Below, piece by piece: positions 1 through 8,840 of a stretch of 64,000 bases of DNA; position 1 is the first letter of the stretch; each line of letters begins with the position of its first letter. The notes under the pieces were generated by a model that was not told the origin of the DNA, ran no database searches, and saw nothing but the letters and a program-made list of their open reading frames with translations. This DNA comes from Chitinophagaceae bacterium (GTDB lineage Bacteria > Bacteroidota > Bacteroidia > Chitinophagales > Chitinophagaceae), in NCBI GenBank assembly GCA_017853575.1, contig JAFMJI010000001.1, forward strand, positions 62,001 through 126,000, in the 5' to 3' direction. A program made the position numbers and the translations under genes.

Positions 1-386
1 TCTTTGTTTCCTACACCGCCTACAATTTTTACACTTCCATCTTCAACACAATAAACCATCTTTTTCAAACTTCTGTCATACCAGTCATTTCCCATGATTC
101 CATTGATAGCAGGAACAGATCCGGTATACACGGAGGCATGACCCGCAGCTGTAACTGTTTGAGCATAGGATATATAGGTGTTCTCACAGCTGAACCCATC
201 CCTTAAAATCCTTTTGAAACCATTTTCACCAAAACGATGTTGATACCTGTATAAATAATCCCACCTCATTTGATCCACCATCACACCTACAACCAATTTG
301 GGTGAGGAAGCTGGTTTGGATGATTTCTGGGCATGGGTAAATTGCAATGAACTGGTGAGGCAGATAAGAAGTAGAATCTTTTTCAT
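1..386 (-). CDS. PafA-like alkaline phosphatase / type I phosphodiesterase, N-terminal part
   Basis: The gene is cut by the left edge, so only about the first 128 residues are present and it is missing from the ORF track. Reading the minus strand from the ATG at 386 gives a signal peptide (MKKILLLICLTSSLQFTHAQ) followed by LVVGVMVDQMRWDYLYRY and TVTAAGHASVYTGSVPAING. This is the start of the alkaline-phosphatase superfamily fold of PafA-type enzymes: a metal-binding Asp after the first strand, and a Thr before AxGH that is the presumed nucleophile. Members are periplasmic or secreted phosphomonoesterases of Bacteroidota used in phosphate scavenging. The gene is divergent from the synthase at 519. 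The family is clear; the exact substrate is not, because the metal-binding C-terminal part is missing. Confidence 0.85.
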   Translation of the reverse strand, partial: MKKILLLICLTSSLQFTHAQKSSKPASSPKLVVGVMVDQMRWDYLYRYQHRFGENGFKRILRDGFSCENTYISYAQTVTAAGHASVYTGSVPAINGIMGNDWYDRSLKKMVYCVEDGSVKIVGGVGNK

Positions 387-485
387 TCAATTGATTTTGA
401 GCATTCGACAAAGTTAGGGTAATGAAACCCTTTGAAAGATTAGATTTTATGAACATTTCAGCTTACAGGTTAATTCGAAAAATTT

Positions 486-493
486 TATCTTTG
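486..493 (+). promoter_or_regulatory. -7 element TATCTTTG upstream of the alpha-oxoamine synthase
   Basis: The octamer matches the Bacteroidota -7 consensus TAnnTTTG and lies 25 nt before the ATG at 519. About 20 nt upstream there is TTA rather than the usual TTG, so the -33 half is weak. Confidence 0.5.
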
Positions 494-518
494 CATAATT
501 AAACCCAATCCCGTCATC

Positions 519-1775
519 ATGGCAGATATTTTCGAAAGACTCATCAAAAACTACGGCCCCATCGGCCAGCACCGTGAAAGAGCCCATGGATATTTTGCAT
601 TTCCAAAATTGGAGGGTGAAATCGGATCCAGAATGAACTTCAGAGGAAAAGAGAAGATTGTTTGGAGCTTGAATAATTACCTCGGACTTGCCAACCATCC
701 AGAAGTGAGAAAAGCGGATGCAGATGCTGGAGCTAAGTACGGTTTGGCTTTGCCCATGGGAGCAAGAATGATGAGTGGCAACTCGAATTTTCATGAGCAA
801 CTTGAAAAGGAATTGGCAGCTTTTGAAATGAAAGAAGATGCCATCCTCCTCAACTTTGGATATCAGGGGATGGTGAGCCTGATCGACGTGCTTTGCTCAA
901 GACATGATGTGATCGTTTATGATGCAGAAAGCCATGCATGTATCATTGATGGATTGAGATTGCATACCGGACATCGCTTTGTATTCAAACACAATGATAT
1001 TGCTGACTGTGAAAAACAACTGCAACGTGCACAGGCCTTGATCGACAAACAAAATGCAGGAGGAATTCTTCTCATCACCGAAGGTGTGTTTGGAATGGCT
1101 GGTGATCAAGGAAAACTCAAAGAAATAGTCGCCCTTAAATCAAAACATAATTTCAGGTTGTTGGTAGATGATGCACATGGATTTGGAACCTTGGGTAAAA
1201 CTGGTGCCGGCGCCGGAGAAGAGCAGGGTGTACAAGAAGAAATCGACTTGTACTTTTCAACATTTGCAAAATCCATGGCTTCAATTGGTGCATTCATTGC
1301 AGGACCAAAGCAAATCATTGATTATATCAGATACAACATCAGAAGTCAGATTTTTGCAAAGTCGCTCCCTATGCCGCTTGTAATTGGAAACCTGAAAAGA
1401 TTGGAGTTGTTGAAAACACAGCCCGCACTCAAAGACAAACTTTGGGAGAATGCACTCAAACTTCAAAATGGACTTAAGCAAAAAGGGTTTGATATTGGCA
1501 AAACCGACTCTGTAGTAACGCCTGTTTATATGAAAGGTGGGGTTGAAGAAGCAACTTCAATGGTTACCGACCTGAGAGAAAATTATAATATCTTCTGTTC
1601 AATTGTTGTATACCCTGTCATTCCAAAAGGTCATATCATATTCAGACTCATCCCAACTGCTGTTCATACAGACGAGGATATCCAATTAACACTAAAAGCG
1701 TTTGAGGAGACCAAGATGAAGTTGGACCAGGGTGCATACAAGAGTGAAGTAATTCCTCAAATGGCTGAAGCATAA
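519..1775 (+). CDS. alpha-oxoamine synthase family enzyme (serine palmitoyltransferase or cysteate acyltransferase-like)
   Basis: This is a 418-residue PLP-dependent fold-type I enzyme of the group that condenses an amino acid with an acyl-CoA/ACP thioester and releases CO2 (KBL, AONS, SPT, CFAT). Visible motifs are WSLNNYLGLANHP near the N-terminus, the PLP-stacking His in DAESHACIIDG, VDDAHGFGTLG for the Asp that binds the pyridine nitrogen, and the Schiff-base Lys in FSTFAKSMASIG. It diverges from canonical Bacteroidota serine palmitoyltransferase as I remember it. No biotin genes or threonine-degradation genes are nearby, so a sphingolipid or sulfonolipid base-forming role is an inference. 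ubiX follows after 2 bp, so the two are probably cotranscribed. Confidence 0.8.
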   Translation: MADIFERLIKNYGPIGQHRERAHGYFAFPKLEGEIGSRMNFRGKEKIVWSLNNYLGLANHPEVRKADADAGAKYGLALPMGARMMSGNSNFHEQLEKELAAFEMKEDAILLNFGYQGMVSLIDVLCSRHDVIVYDAESHACIIDGLRLHTGHRFVFKHNDIADCEKQLQRAQALIDKQNAGGILLITEGVFGMAGDQGKLKEIVALKSKHNFRLLVDDAHGFGTLGKTGAGAGEEQGVQEEIDLYFSTFAKSMASIGAFIAGPKQIIDYIRYNIRSQIFAKSLPMPLVIGNLKRLELLKTQPALKDKLWENALKLQNGLKQKGFDIGKTDSVVTPVYMKGGVEEATSMVTDLRENYNIFCSIVVYPVIPKGHIIFRLIPTAVHTDEDIQLTLKAFEETKMKLDQGAYKSEVIPQMAEA

Positions 1776-1777
1776 CA

Positions 1778-2353
1778 ATGTCTGAAAAAAAGATTGTAAT
1801 CGCCATCACTGGCGCAAGTGGCTCTATTTATGCAAATCTTCTTATTAAGAAGTTAGGCATGATTAAAGAACAATGGAATGAAGTCGCCATCGTATTTTCT
1901 GACAATGCCAAAACTGTTTGGAAAACTGAGTTGGGAAATGAAGATTACAATCAATTGCCTTATCCCATATTCGAGAAAGCAGATTTCAATGCCCCATTTG
2001 CGTCTGGCTCAGGCAGATTTGATACGATGATCATCATTCCTTGCAGTGTAGGAACACTTGGGAGAATTGCTCAGGGTATTTCAAATGATTTAATTACAAG
2101 AGCGGCCGATGTCATCTTAAAAGAAAGGAGAAAGCTCATTTGTGTTTTGAGAGAAACACCATACAACCTTATCCACATAAAGAATATGGAGACCATTACC
2201 ATGGCAGGAGGCATCATTTGCCCTGCGACTCCATCATATTATTCAAATCCAAAAACAATTGAGGAGGCTGCATCCACTGTGGTAGACAGAGTATTAGACC
2301 TTGCAGGATTGAATATCAAAACCTACCGATGGGGAAATAAACCATCATCTTAA
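1778..2353 (+). CDS. ubiX: UbiX/Pad1 flavin prenyltransferase
   Basis: The 191-residue protein makes the prenylated FMN cofactor used by UbiD-type decarboxylases, by joining dimethylallyl phosphate to FMN. The flavoprotein signature IAITGASGSIYANLL is at the N-terminus, followed by PCSVGTLGRIAQGISNDL and the late motif RETPYNLIHIKNM, close to the RETPLxxIHxxNM signature of the family. It follows the preceding synthase with a 2-bp gap and overlaps lolA tail-to-tail by 9 bp. No ubiD partner lies in the window; in Bacteroidota it usually serves quinone synthesis. Confidence 0.93.
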   Translation: MSEKKIVIAITGASGSIYANLLIKKLGMIKEQWNEVAIVFSDNAKTVWKTELGNEDYNQLPYPIFEKADFNAPFASGSGRFDTMIIIPCSVGTLGRIAQGISNDLITRAADVILKERRKLICVLRETPYNLIHIKNMETITMAGGIICPATPSYYSNPKTIEEAASTVVDRVLDLAGLNIKTYRWGNKPSS

Positions 2354-3019
2354 ATCAATCACTTCAACCCCTGGATACTTTTTGGGATTGAAGCTGAACG
2401 TGTCATCGGTGATATTTGCAGTGGTATTGATGCTGTTGATCGCATACAGATACCTGTTTCCATTTTTCTCAAAAACCCTTGTGGCCATAATTATATTGGT
2501 GGTTTTGTCCACATCAAGTACAACTTTAAAAAATGGTTTTGTTTTATCAATTGGAGTCAGCTCCACTACTTTATAAGTCTTACCAGCTTTTTTGATATCC
2601 TGTCCCAACACAAACAGAAAATCTTTGTCATAGAAATTGGTAAACAATTTCTGAGGGGTAATTGAGCCAGAACCATTATCAAGTGATGAAACCTGTACTT
2701 CTTTGGCAGAAACATCGTATGTCCATACTGTTGTTCCGTCACAAAAAATTTCTTGGCCGGTAATGGATACGCGATATTTCATGCCCTTCATCATTACATT
2801 GCCTGATTTCACACCTTGAACTTTACCAGCAGCATTTTCAATTTTCAATGCAAAAGAGGCTTTAATCGCTTTGAAGGTTTTGAATTTTGCACTAACGGCA
2901 TCCAATACTTTCTTTGCTTCAGGATCACTTTTGCCCATTCCTTTTGGAGCCTGTGCGTTCGATTGATATGAGGATATTAGAAGAACTACTAAAAAGAAAA
3001 GCCGTCTGGTTAAAAGCAT
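2345..3019 (-). CDS. lolA: LolA-like outer-membrane lipoprotein carrier protein
   Basis: This is a 224-residue periplasmic chaperone that carries lipoproteins released by the Lol ABC transporter across the periplasm. A hydrophobic signal peptide ending SSYQSNAQA is followed by a LolA-type half-barrel: the helical opening KKVLDAVSAKFKTFKAIKASF, the strand region KSGNVMMKGMKYRVSITGQEIFCDG, and VWTYDVSAKEVQVSSLD. Length suits the family. It lies 31 bp downstream of ftsK on the same strand, an ftsK-lolA neighbourhood seen in many bacteria. LolB is generally lacking in Bacteroidota, so the acceptor is unknown. Confidence 0.88.
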   Translation of the reverse strand: MLLTRRLFFLVVLLISSYQSNAQAPKGMGKSDPEAKKVLDAVSAKFKTFKAIKASFALKIENAAGKVQGVKSGNVMMKGMKYRVSITGQEIFCDGTTVWTYDVSAKEVQVSSLDNGSGSITPQKLFTNFYDKDFLFVLGQDIKKAGKTYKVVELTPIDKTKPFFKVVLDVDKTTNIIMATRVFEKNGNRYLYAINSINTTANITDDTFSFNPKKYPGVEVIDLR

Positions 3020-3050
3020 GATGATAAACTTAAGTTTTGCAAAGAAAAGA

Positions 3051-5531
3051 CTATTCCATTGATTTTAAAAACTGGTCGAGTTCATATTCAGTTTTGAAGA
3101 GCACTTCACGCACTTTGCTTCCTTTGCTAGGACCAACTATTCCAGCAGCCTCAAGCTGATCCATCAATCGTCCTGCACGATTGTAACCCAACTTTAATCT
3201 CCTTTGTATCAATGATGTAGAACCCATTTGGCTCTGAACGATCAATGTTGCTGCTTCGTTAAAAAGTGGATCTTTACTTAATAAATCCAAATCACGGTCT
3301 TCGCTATCTTTTTCATCCACCACTTCAGGCAACTCAAATGCTGAAGGATATCCCTTTTGATCACCAATGAATTCAACAACTTTTTCTACTTCAGGCGTAT
3401 CCACAAATACACATTGCACCCTCGTCACTTCTCCTTGATAAGAAACCAGCATATCTCCCCTTCCTATCAACTGTTCTGCACCGCCTACATCCAGAATGGT
3501 TCTGCTATCAACTTTGGATGAAACTTTAAATGCAATACGTGCTGGAAAATTTGCCTTGATTGTTCCGGTGATAATATTTACAGATGGGCGTTGTGTGGCA
3601 ACAATGAGATGAATACCAATGGCCCTTGCCAATTGTGCCAAACGGGCTATGGGAGTTTCAATCTCCTTTCCTGCAGTCATTATAAGATCTGCAAACTCGT
3701 CGATTACCAAAACAATAAACGGCAAAAACTTATGACCTTTTTCAGGATTTAATTTTCTTCCTATGAATTTTTCATTGTATTCACGGATATTTCTGCATCC
3801 GGCGTCTTTCAACAAATCATACCGCTCATCCATTTCAATACAAAGCGCATTTAGCGTGTTTACTACTTTTCTTGTATCAGTTATGATTGCGTCTTCTTCA
3901 CCCGGAAGTTTTGCTAGAAAATGTTTTTCTATGATGCGGTATAAACTTAGTTCAACCTTCTTAGGATCAACCAAAACAAACTTCAATTGAGAAGGATGCT
4001 TTTTATACAAAAGAGATACCAGAATTGCATTTAAACCAACAGATTTTCCTTGTCCAGTTGCACCCGCCATCAGCAAGTGTGGCATGGTAGCCAAATCGAC
4101 AATAAAATTTTCATTATCGATTTTCTTTCCCAATGCAATGGGTAAGGCAAAATCATTTTTTTGAAATTTCTCCGAACCCAACAATGACCTCATTCCAACT
4201 ACACTCTTTTTTACATTGGGAACTTCTATACCAATGGTGCCTTTTCCAGGAATTGGTGCAATGATGCGAATTCCAAGGGCAGACAAACTCAATGCAATAT
4301 CATCTTCCAAGTTTTTTATTCGGGAGATTCTCACACCAGCAGCAGGAATAATTTCGTACAATGTAACCGTTGGTCCTACTGTAGCAAATATTTTTTGAAT
4401 CTCTATGTCATAATCCTGAAGGGTCTTCATGATCTGACTTTTATTGGCTTCCAGCTCCTGTTGGTCCATTACAATTTTTTCACCTGAATGCTGTGCAAGC
4501 AATTCAAGAGAGGGATATTTATACCCTTTCAAATCAGCAATAGGATCATAATTGGGAGATGCCAACACCGTTGCAGCTGTTTTTACAACTGGTTCTTCGA
4601 CAGGCGTCGCCTTAATTTCTAGAGGAAGATCATCACTGCTTGTTTCGGATGATGAATCAGCAGGCTGAATAACTTCCTCCTTTACAATTGAATCATGCAA
4701 CTCTACTATATCAGATACTGGTTCTGTGATCACATTCAACGGACCCAGCAAGGGGTCTGCAAGGGGCTTTAGCTGAAAATGATGTGAAGACTCGTCTAAT
4801 CGATTTCCCTCTGTTAAATCAAGTCGTGGCTGAACTTCCTCTGGAACCGCATTTACTTCTCCTGCTGTTCCAGACAAAGGAATGTCTTGTAAATCAGATG
4901 ATGATTTTGCTGAAAATACAGGCCATTTGAAAATTGGATTAAACCTCCAAATGACATAAGAGAATATTGACAAAGAAATCAGTGCAAATGTTCCGGCCCA
5001 TCCAATGACCGCTTTTAACCAACCTGAAACAAATTTCCCAAAGGCACCCCCCCAGTTAAATGCAGATGCAGGTGTAAAAAAAGACGCACTTACACTTAAC
5101 ACAAGCAACCCCAACATCAGGTAACGTATGTTTCTGACCAAAGAAAATACTGATTTATCGAAAAGAAGGTTTACGCCTGTCACAAAAAACAAAGAACAAA
5201 ACAAAAATGATGCAATTCCAAACCCGTATTCAAAAAATACAAACGCAACATATGCACCAAAGCTTCCGAGCAGATTATTGATCTCTAAATCGTTGGGACG
5301 AAGAATCTTCGAACCCATGTCGCGAATTTTATCCTGATCTTCCGTCCAGGTAAACAAATAAGAAGTAAAGGATACAAATAAAAAGAAACATATAAAAAGC
5401 AGTGCCGAACCGATAATTTTATGGGTTCTCTCATCTCGAACAAGTGATTTGACTTCGATCACTTCTTCCTTGTCATCAACCAAATTTTCAGCTTCTGTTT
5501 CCGCCTTGGTTGATTTTAATCGATTGGCCAT
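3051..5531 (-). CDS. ftsK: FtsK/SpoIIIE DNA translocase
   Basis: This 826-residue septal DNA pump clears and dimer-resolves chromosomes during division. The N-terminus carries a short charged cytoplasmic stretch and about four or five membrane segments (residues ~35-190). An acidic, Pro-rich linker follows (~200-330). The motor domain starts at YPSLELLAQHSG, with Walker A GATGQGKSVGLNA near residue 490, Walker B FIVLVIDEFADL, and HLIVATQRPSVNIITG. The C-terminal winged-helix gamma domain (STSLIQRRLKLGYNRAGRLMDQLE) normally reads KOPS sites. It is complete and of usual length. Confidence 0.97.
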   Translation of the reverse strand: MANRLKSTKAETEAENLVDDKEEVIEVKSLVRDERTHKIIGSALLFICFFLFVSFTSYLFTWTEDQDKIRDMGSKILRPNDLEINNLLGSFGAYVAFVFFEYGFGIASFLFCSLFFVTGVNLLFDKSVFSLVRNIRYLMLGLLVLSVSASFFTPASAFNWGGAFGKFVSGWLKAVIGWAGTFALISLSIFSYVIWRFNPIFKWPVFSAKSSSDLQDIPLSGTAGEVNAVPEEVQPRLDLTEGNRLDESSHHFQLKPLADPLLGPLNVITEPVSDIVELHDSIVKEEVIQPADSSSETSSDDLPLEIKATPVEEPVVKTAATVLASPNYDPIADLKGYKYPSLELLAQHSGEKIVMDQQELEANKSQIMKTLQDYDIEIQKIFATVGPTVTLYEIIPAAGVRISRIKNLEDDIALSLSALGIRIIAPIPGKGTIGIEVPNVKKSVVGMRSLLGSEKFQKNDFALPIALGKKIDNENFIVDLATMPHLLMAGATGQGKSVGLNAILVSLLYKKHPSQLKFVLVDPKKVELSLYRIIEKHFLAKLPGEEDAIITDTRKVVNTLNALCIEMDERYDLLKDAGCRNIREYNEKFIGRKLNPEKGHKFLPFIVLVIDEFADLIMTAGKEIETPIARLAQLARAIGIHLIVATQRPSVNIITGTIKANFPARIAFKVSSKVDSRTILDVGGAEQLIGRGDMLVSYQGEVTRVQCVFVDTPEVEKVVEFIGDQKGYPSAFELPEVVDEKDSEDRDLDLLSKDPLFNEAATLIVQSQMGSTSLIQRRLKLGYNRAGRLMDQLEAAGIVGPSKGSKVREVLFKTEYELDQFLKSME

Positions 5532-5580
5532 TAATAGGTGTCGGTTTTGGATATGTAATTATGGATAAAAATACATCAAT

Positions 5581-5967
5581 TTATTTCCTCAGGAAAGTCC
5601 ATGCCAAACTAATCCATCCTAAAATCATTAACAGTCCACCCAACGGTGTGATCAGCGCAATAGCAGGAGGAAAATCAATTTTCATCAATTTCAAATAAGT
5701 CAACAGGTAGAGAGAACCTGAAAAACAAATTATTCCAGCGGAAAAGAACCTCCAGACATTTAATAACATTCCCTTCTGATGTTGTGTGTATATGAGTCCA
5801 ACGATTAAGATTGCCAATCCATGAGTCAACTGGTAATGCACAGCAGTTTGAAATGACTGTAAAGATTCTGGTGATAGCAAAGCTTTCAAAGCATGTGCGC
5901 CAAATGCACCTAGTATAACTGCAACTCCGCAATAAAAGGAGCCAATGATAAAAATTCTTTTATTCAT
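5581..5967 (-). CDS. DUF423 family small membrane protein
   Basis: This 128-residue protein has four predicted membrane helices. The N-terminal signature GVAVILGAFGAHALKALLSPESLQSFQTAVHYQLTHGLAIL matches the DUF423 (YgdD/YwdK) family, whose biochemical role is unknown. It overlaps the end of aroK by 8 bp, so it is the second gene of an aroK-DUF423 unit. The long alternative frame at 5675..5932 is a shadow of this gene. Confidence 0.9.
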   Translation of the reverse strand: MNKRIFIIGSFYCGVAVILGAFGAHALKALLSPESLQSFQTAVHYQLTHGLAILIVGLIYTQHQKGMLLNVWRFFSAGIICFSGSLYLLTYLKLMKIDFPPAIALITPLGGLLMILGWISLAWTFLRK

Positions 5968-6484
5968 TTTTCAATTTTTTTTCAATCAAATCAATAAAGC
6001 ATTCACTGTTGTTAATATGCAGCGTTGCTTTACTATAAAATGATACTCTCTCTGCCAGTTTGGATGTGATGAATTTTTCCAATTCATCTTCAGACATCCC
6101 GGCAATGAGCGGCCTATGATCTTGCCCTTTTTTTAATCGATCTACCAACATTTCAATAGCAGGATTCATCCAAACTGTAAAACCGTGTTGATTCATGAAA
6201 TCCATATTGTCATGGTAACAAGGCGTTCCGCCACCGCAAGAGACTACAGCATTAACACTACTAATATCAATCGAATATTTTTTCACAAATGCCCGCAGTG
6301 CACTTGCTTCCATTTTTCTGAATTCAACCTCTCCTTCTTCTGCAAACAAGTTTGAAATTGATTTTTTCTCTGCTTTTTCTATTTCTTCATCCAGATCAAT
6401 AAATGGCACACCCAAATGAACGGCAATTTTTTTACCGCAGTACGACTTTCCAGATCCCATGAAACCCAACAGAAAAATTAGCAT
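5960..6484 (-). CDS. aroK: shikimate kinase
   Basis: This 174-residue cytoplasmic kinase phosphorylates shikimate at the 3-position in the chorismate pathway. Evidence is the P-loop GFMGSGKSYCGKKIA at residues ~7-21, FIDLDEEIEKAEKKSI for the shikimate-binding Asp, EFRKMEASAL, the glycine-rich CGGGTPCY, and a lid-region arginine in GQDHRPLIAGM. Length is typical for AroK. The next step backward in the pathway, aroE, sits at 36.3-37.0 kb, so the aro genes are dispersed. Confidence 0.96.
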   Translation of the reverse strand: MLIFLLGFMGSGKSYCGKKIAVHLGVPFIDLDEEIEKAEKKSISNLFAEEGEVEFRKMEASALRAFVKKYSIDISSVNAVVSCGGGTPCYHDNMDFMNQHGFTVWMNPAIEMLVDRLKKGQDHRPLIAGMSEDELEKFITSKLAERVSFYSKATLHINNSECFIDLIEKKLKNE

Positions 6485-6505
6485 TGTAACAAGTATGACA
6501 CAAAT

Positions 6506-6889
6506 TTACTGAACTTCAAACCAAACTGGTTTGGAGTCATTGTATGAACCATTATAATTGATGAACAATTCTTCTCCATGTTTGATGTCCGTGACAGTTT
6601 TAATTGTCATCATTTCGTTTTCAAAATCCATTTCGTATTCACAATTTGCCAAATAGGCATGGTTATAGATAGAAATATAACCCAAGCCAACACAACACTG
6701 CAACAACTCACCGCCCCACTCAAAAATATAATCATGTAATCTGGTTTGATCTAGATGCCCTCTGTCTTTTTGTTCCATCACAATAACAGGTGAAATTTCA
6801 ATGGTAGTTCCTGCAGGTATATCTGCTGTTGCGAAAACACCCCTTCCCCTGCTATCAGTGGGCAAAATCATCAAATACGGTTGTACCAT
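6506..6889 (-). CDS. stand-alone SET-domain protein
   Basis: This 127-residue protein consists essentially of a minimal SET fold. RGRGVFATADIPAGTTIE matches the N-terminal SET strand, YISIYNHAYLANCEYE corresponds to the NHxxxxN methyl-donor-binding motif, and GEELFINYNG matches the final GEELxxDY motif, with Asn in place of the usual Asp. SET proteins transfer a methyl group from S-adenosylmethionine to lysine. No post-SET cysteine cluster or extra domain is present. The target is unknown; bacterial free-standing SET proteins of this size are mostly uncharacterised. It lies 21 bp upstream of aroK on the same strand. Confidence 0.82.
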   Translation of the reverse strand: MVQPYLMILPTDSRGRGVFATADIPAGTTIEISPVIVMEQKDRGHLDQTRLHDYIFEWGGELLQCCVGLGYISIYNHAYLANCEYEMDFENEMMTIKTVTDIKHGEELFINYNGSYNDSKPVWFEVQ

Positions 6890-6898
6890 AACTTAATA

Positions 6899-6928
6899 TT
6901 GTAGGCTAGAAAACTATGATTAATTTTG
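6899..6928 (+). promoter_or_regulatory. promoter of mgtE (TTG-N19-TAATTTTG)
   Basis: TTG at 6899-6901, a 19-nt spacer and TAATTTTG at 6921-6928 match the Bacteroidota sigma-ABfr consensus closely. The start codon is 18 nt downstream, giving a very short leader with no Mg-sensing riboswitch. Confidence 0.75.
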
Positions 6929-6946
6929 CAATAATCAGCCATACAG

Positions 6947-8338
6947 ATGATTCAATTCGATCAGGATATGACCCTTCAGGAACAGTTTGAATTCTTCCAA
7001 AAAGAAGAAAACAGGATTGATTTGCCTGAATTTCTCAATGAATTGAACATCAGCGATGTTGCACAGCTGATAGAAGAACATTGGGAACAGGCCACTGAAA
7101 TCATTGGTCATTTATCCATGCATAGAGCAGCAAGTACTTTCAAGATTCTTGAACTAAGCATACAGAAAGATATTATCAAGGATCTTCAACCCCTCAAAAC
7201 TGCAGCGCTTTTGAATGAATTGCCTGCAGACGACCGTACAGCCTTTTTGGAGGAACTCCCTACAAAAGTTGTTAGAGAACTGATCAAATTACTAAACCCT
7301 GAAGAGCGAAAAATTACCCTCTCATTGCTTGGTTATCCTGAAGACAGCGTTGGAAGATTGATGACGCCAGATTACATAGCCGTTCAATCTGATTGGACCA
7401 TTGCAGAGGTGTTAGATCATATCAGGGAAGTTGGAAAAGATTCAGAAACAATTGATGTTATATATGTAGTCAACGATCAAGGTGAATTGGTGGATGACGT
7501 CAGAATCAGAGAATTTTTACTCTCACCTCAAGATCGTCTTGTCAGTGAATTAACTGATGGTCGATATATAGAATTGAACGTATATGATGATCAGGAAATG
7601 GCGAACCAGGTTTTCAAAATGAATAACCGTGTGGCTTTGCCAGTAGTGGATAACAACAATATATTGGTGGGAATTGTAACCATTGACGATATCCTTTGGG
7701 TAGCCAATGAGGAATTCAGTGAAGACATGCAGAAAATGGGGGGTACTGAAGCGTTGGATGAGCCCTATCTTGAAATTTCCATCTTCAAACTTTTCAAAAA
7801 AAGGATTGGATGGCTGATTGTTTTGTTCATCGGAGAGATGCTCACCGCCACTGCCATGGCAACATATGAAATGGCTTTAGATAAGGCATTGGTTTTATCC
7901 ATCTTTATTCCGCTTATTATTTCAAGCGGAGGAAATACAGGCTCTCAAGCTTCTTCCTTGATCATTCAAGCATTGACTGTAGGCGAAGTAACCATCAAAG
8001 ATTGGTGGAACGTGATGCGCAGAGAAATTATTTCCGGAATTCTTTTGGGAGCTGTACTTGGTTTGATCGGATTTTTCAGGGTCATTCTATGGTCACAAAT
8101 TTTTCCAGCAGTTTATGGTCCTCACTATATACTTGTTGCGGTAGTAGTGGGCATATCCCTTATTGGAGTTGTTCTGTTTGGAACCATCACGGGTTCTATG
8201 CTACCCATTGCATTAAAGAAATTAGGAGCTGACCCTGCCGTATCTTCTGCCCCATTCGTTGCAACACTCGTAGACGTAACAGGAGTTGTGATTTATTTCA
8301 ACTGTGCATATTTCTTCTTGAAGGGGACAATGCTTTAA
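6947..8338 (+). CDS. mgtE: MgtE-type magnesium channel/transporter
   Basis: This 463-residue inner-membrane Mg2+ channel has the standard MgtE order. A helical N domain rich in LL..LP repeats (residues ~20-130, e.g. TAALLNELPADDRTAFLEEL) precedes a pair of CBS domains (~135-260, starting VGRLMTPDYIAVQ). Five membrane helices (~285-460) follow, carrying the family signature IIISSGGNTGSQASSLI and ALGEV-like ALTVGEV. The C-terminal LGADPAVSSAPFVATLVD segment contains the conserved pore-region Asp. Length is usual. The next gene follows after 19 bp. Confidence 0.96.
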   Translation: MIQFDQDMTLQEQFEFFQKEENRIDLPEFLNELNISDVAQLIEEHWEQATEIIGHLSMHRAASTFKILELSIQKDIIKDLQPLKTAALLNELPADDRTAFLEELPTKVVRELIKLLNPEERKITLSLLGYPEDSVGRLMTPDYIAVQSDWTIAEVLDHIREVGKDSETIDVIYVVNDQGELVDDVRIREFLLSPQDRLVSELTDGRYIELNVYDDQEMANQVFKMNNRVALPVVDNNNILVGIVTIDDILWVANEEFSEDMQKMGGTEALDEPYLEISIFKLFKKRIGWLIVLFIGEMLTATAMATYEMALDKALVLSIFIPLIISSGGNTGSQASSLIIQALTVGEVTIKDWWNVMRREIISGILLGAVLGLIGFFRVILWSQIFPAVYGPHYILVAVVVGISLIGVVLFGTITGSMLPIALKKLGADPAVSSAPFVATLVDVTGVVIYFNCAYFFLKGTML

Positions 8339-8357
8339 TCAAAAAACAACTATTTCA

Positions 8358-8834
8358 ATGAAAAGGCCCTGGAATAGGACTGATTTACCTGTATACAGCA
8401 TCAGTTCTAAAAATAAGAGTGAATTCAATTTGAATATCTGCACGTATGTATCTGGCGCAAGTATGTCGCCAAAAAGAATGACAGTTGCGATTTACAAAGG
8501 CACCAAGACGTTGGAACTTGCACAAAAAGAAAAATCGATTGTACTACAATTGCTTTCAAACAAACAAATCAACCTCGTCAAAACCCTTGGATTCAAGACA
8601 GGCTATGAATATGATAAAATTGCATACCTCGAGAAGAAAGGAATGATTAAAGAGTGGATGAATTTTAAAATTCTGAAAGATGCACTCGCCTACATTCATC
8701 TCCATCAAATAGAAGAATTGGATGCTGGAGACCACATATTGTTTCTTTGTGATGTAGTCGGATTCTATAATAACCTTGATGCGAAAGAATTAACTTTGAA
8801 TCAACTCAGGATGAAAAAAATCATTCGAGGTTAA
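8358..8834 (+). CDS. flavin reductase-like (FMN-binding split-barrel) protein
   Basis: This 158-residue protein resembles the flavin-reductase-like split barrel. It opens with RPWNRTDLPVYSISS, then NLNICTYVSGASMSPKRMTVAIYKGTKTLE, which is where these proteins bind FMN. QLLSNKQINLVKTLGFKTGYEYDK follows, then a late strand GDHILFLCDVVGF of the usual form. Members reduce free flavin or act as FMN enzymes with varied partners; no monooxygenase partner is adjacent. It probably forms a run with mgtE upstream and the epimerase 6 bp downstream. Substrate is unknown. Confidence 0.8.
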   Translation: MKRPWNRTDLPVYSISSKNKSEFNLNICTYVSGASMSPKRMTVAIYKGTKTLELAQKEKSIVLQLLSNKQINLVKTLGFKTGYEYDKIAYLEKKGMIKEWMNFKILKDALAYIHLHQIEELDAGDHILFLCDVVGFYNNLDAKELTLNQLRMKKIIRG

Positions 8835-8840
8835 CAGACC

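Noticed and set aside
226-456. 76-aa minus-strand ORF in the track
   Set aside because: It is out of frame with the PafA-like partial gene (1..386), which has a signal peptide and family motifs in its own frame.
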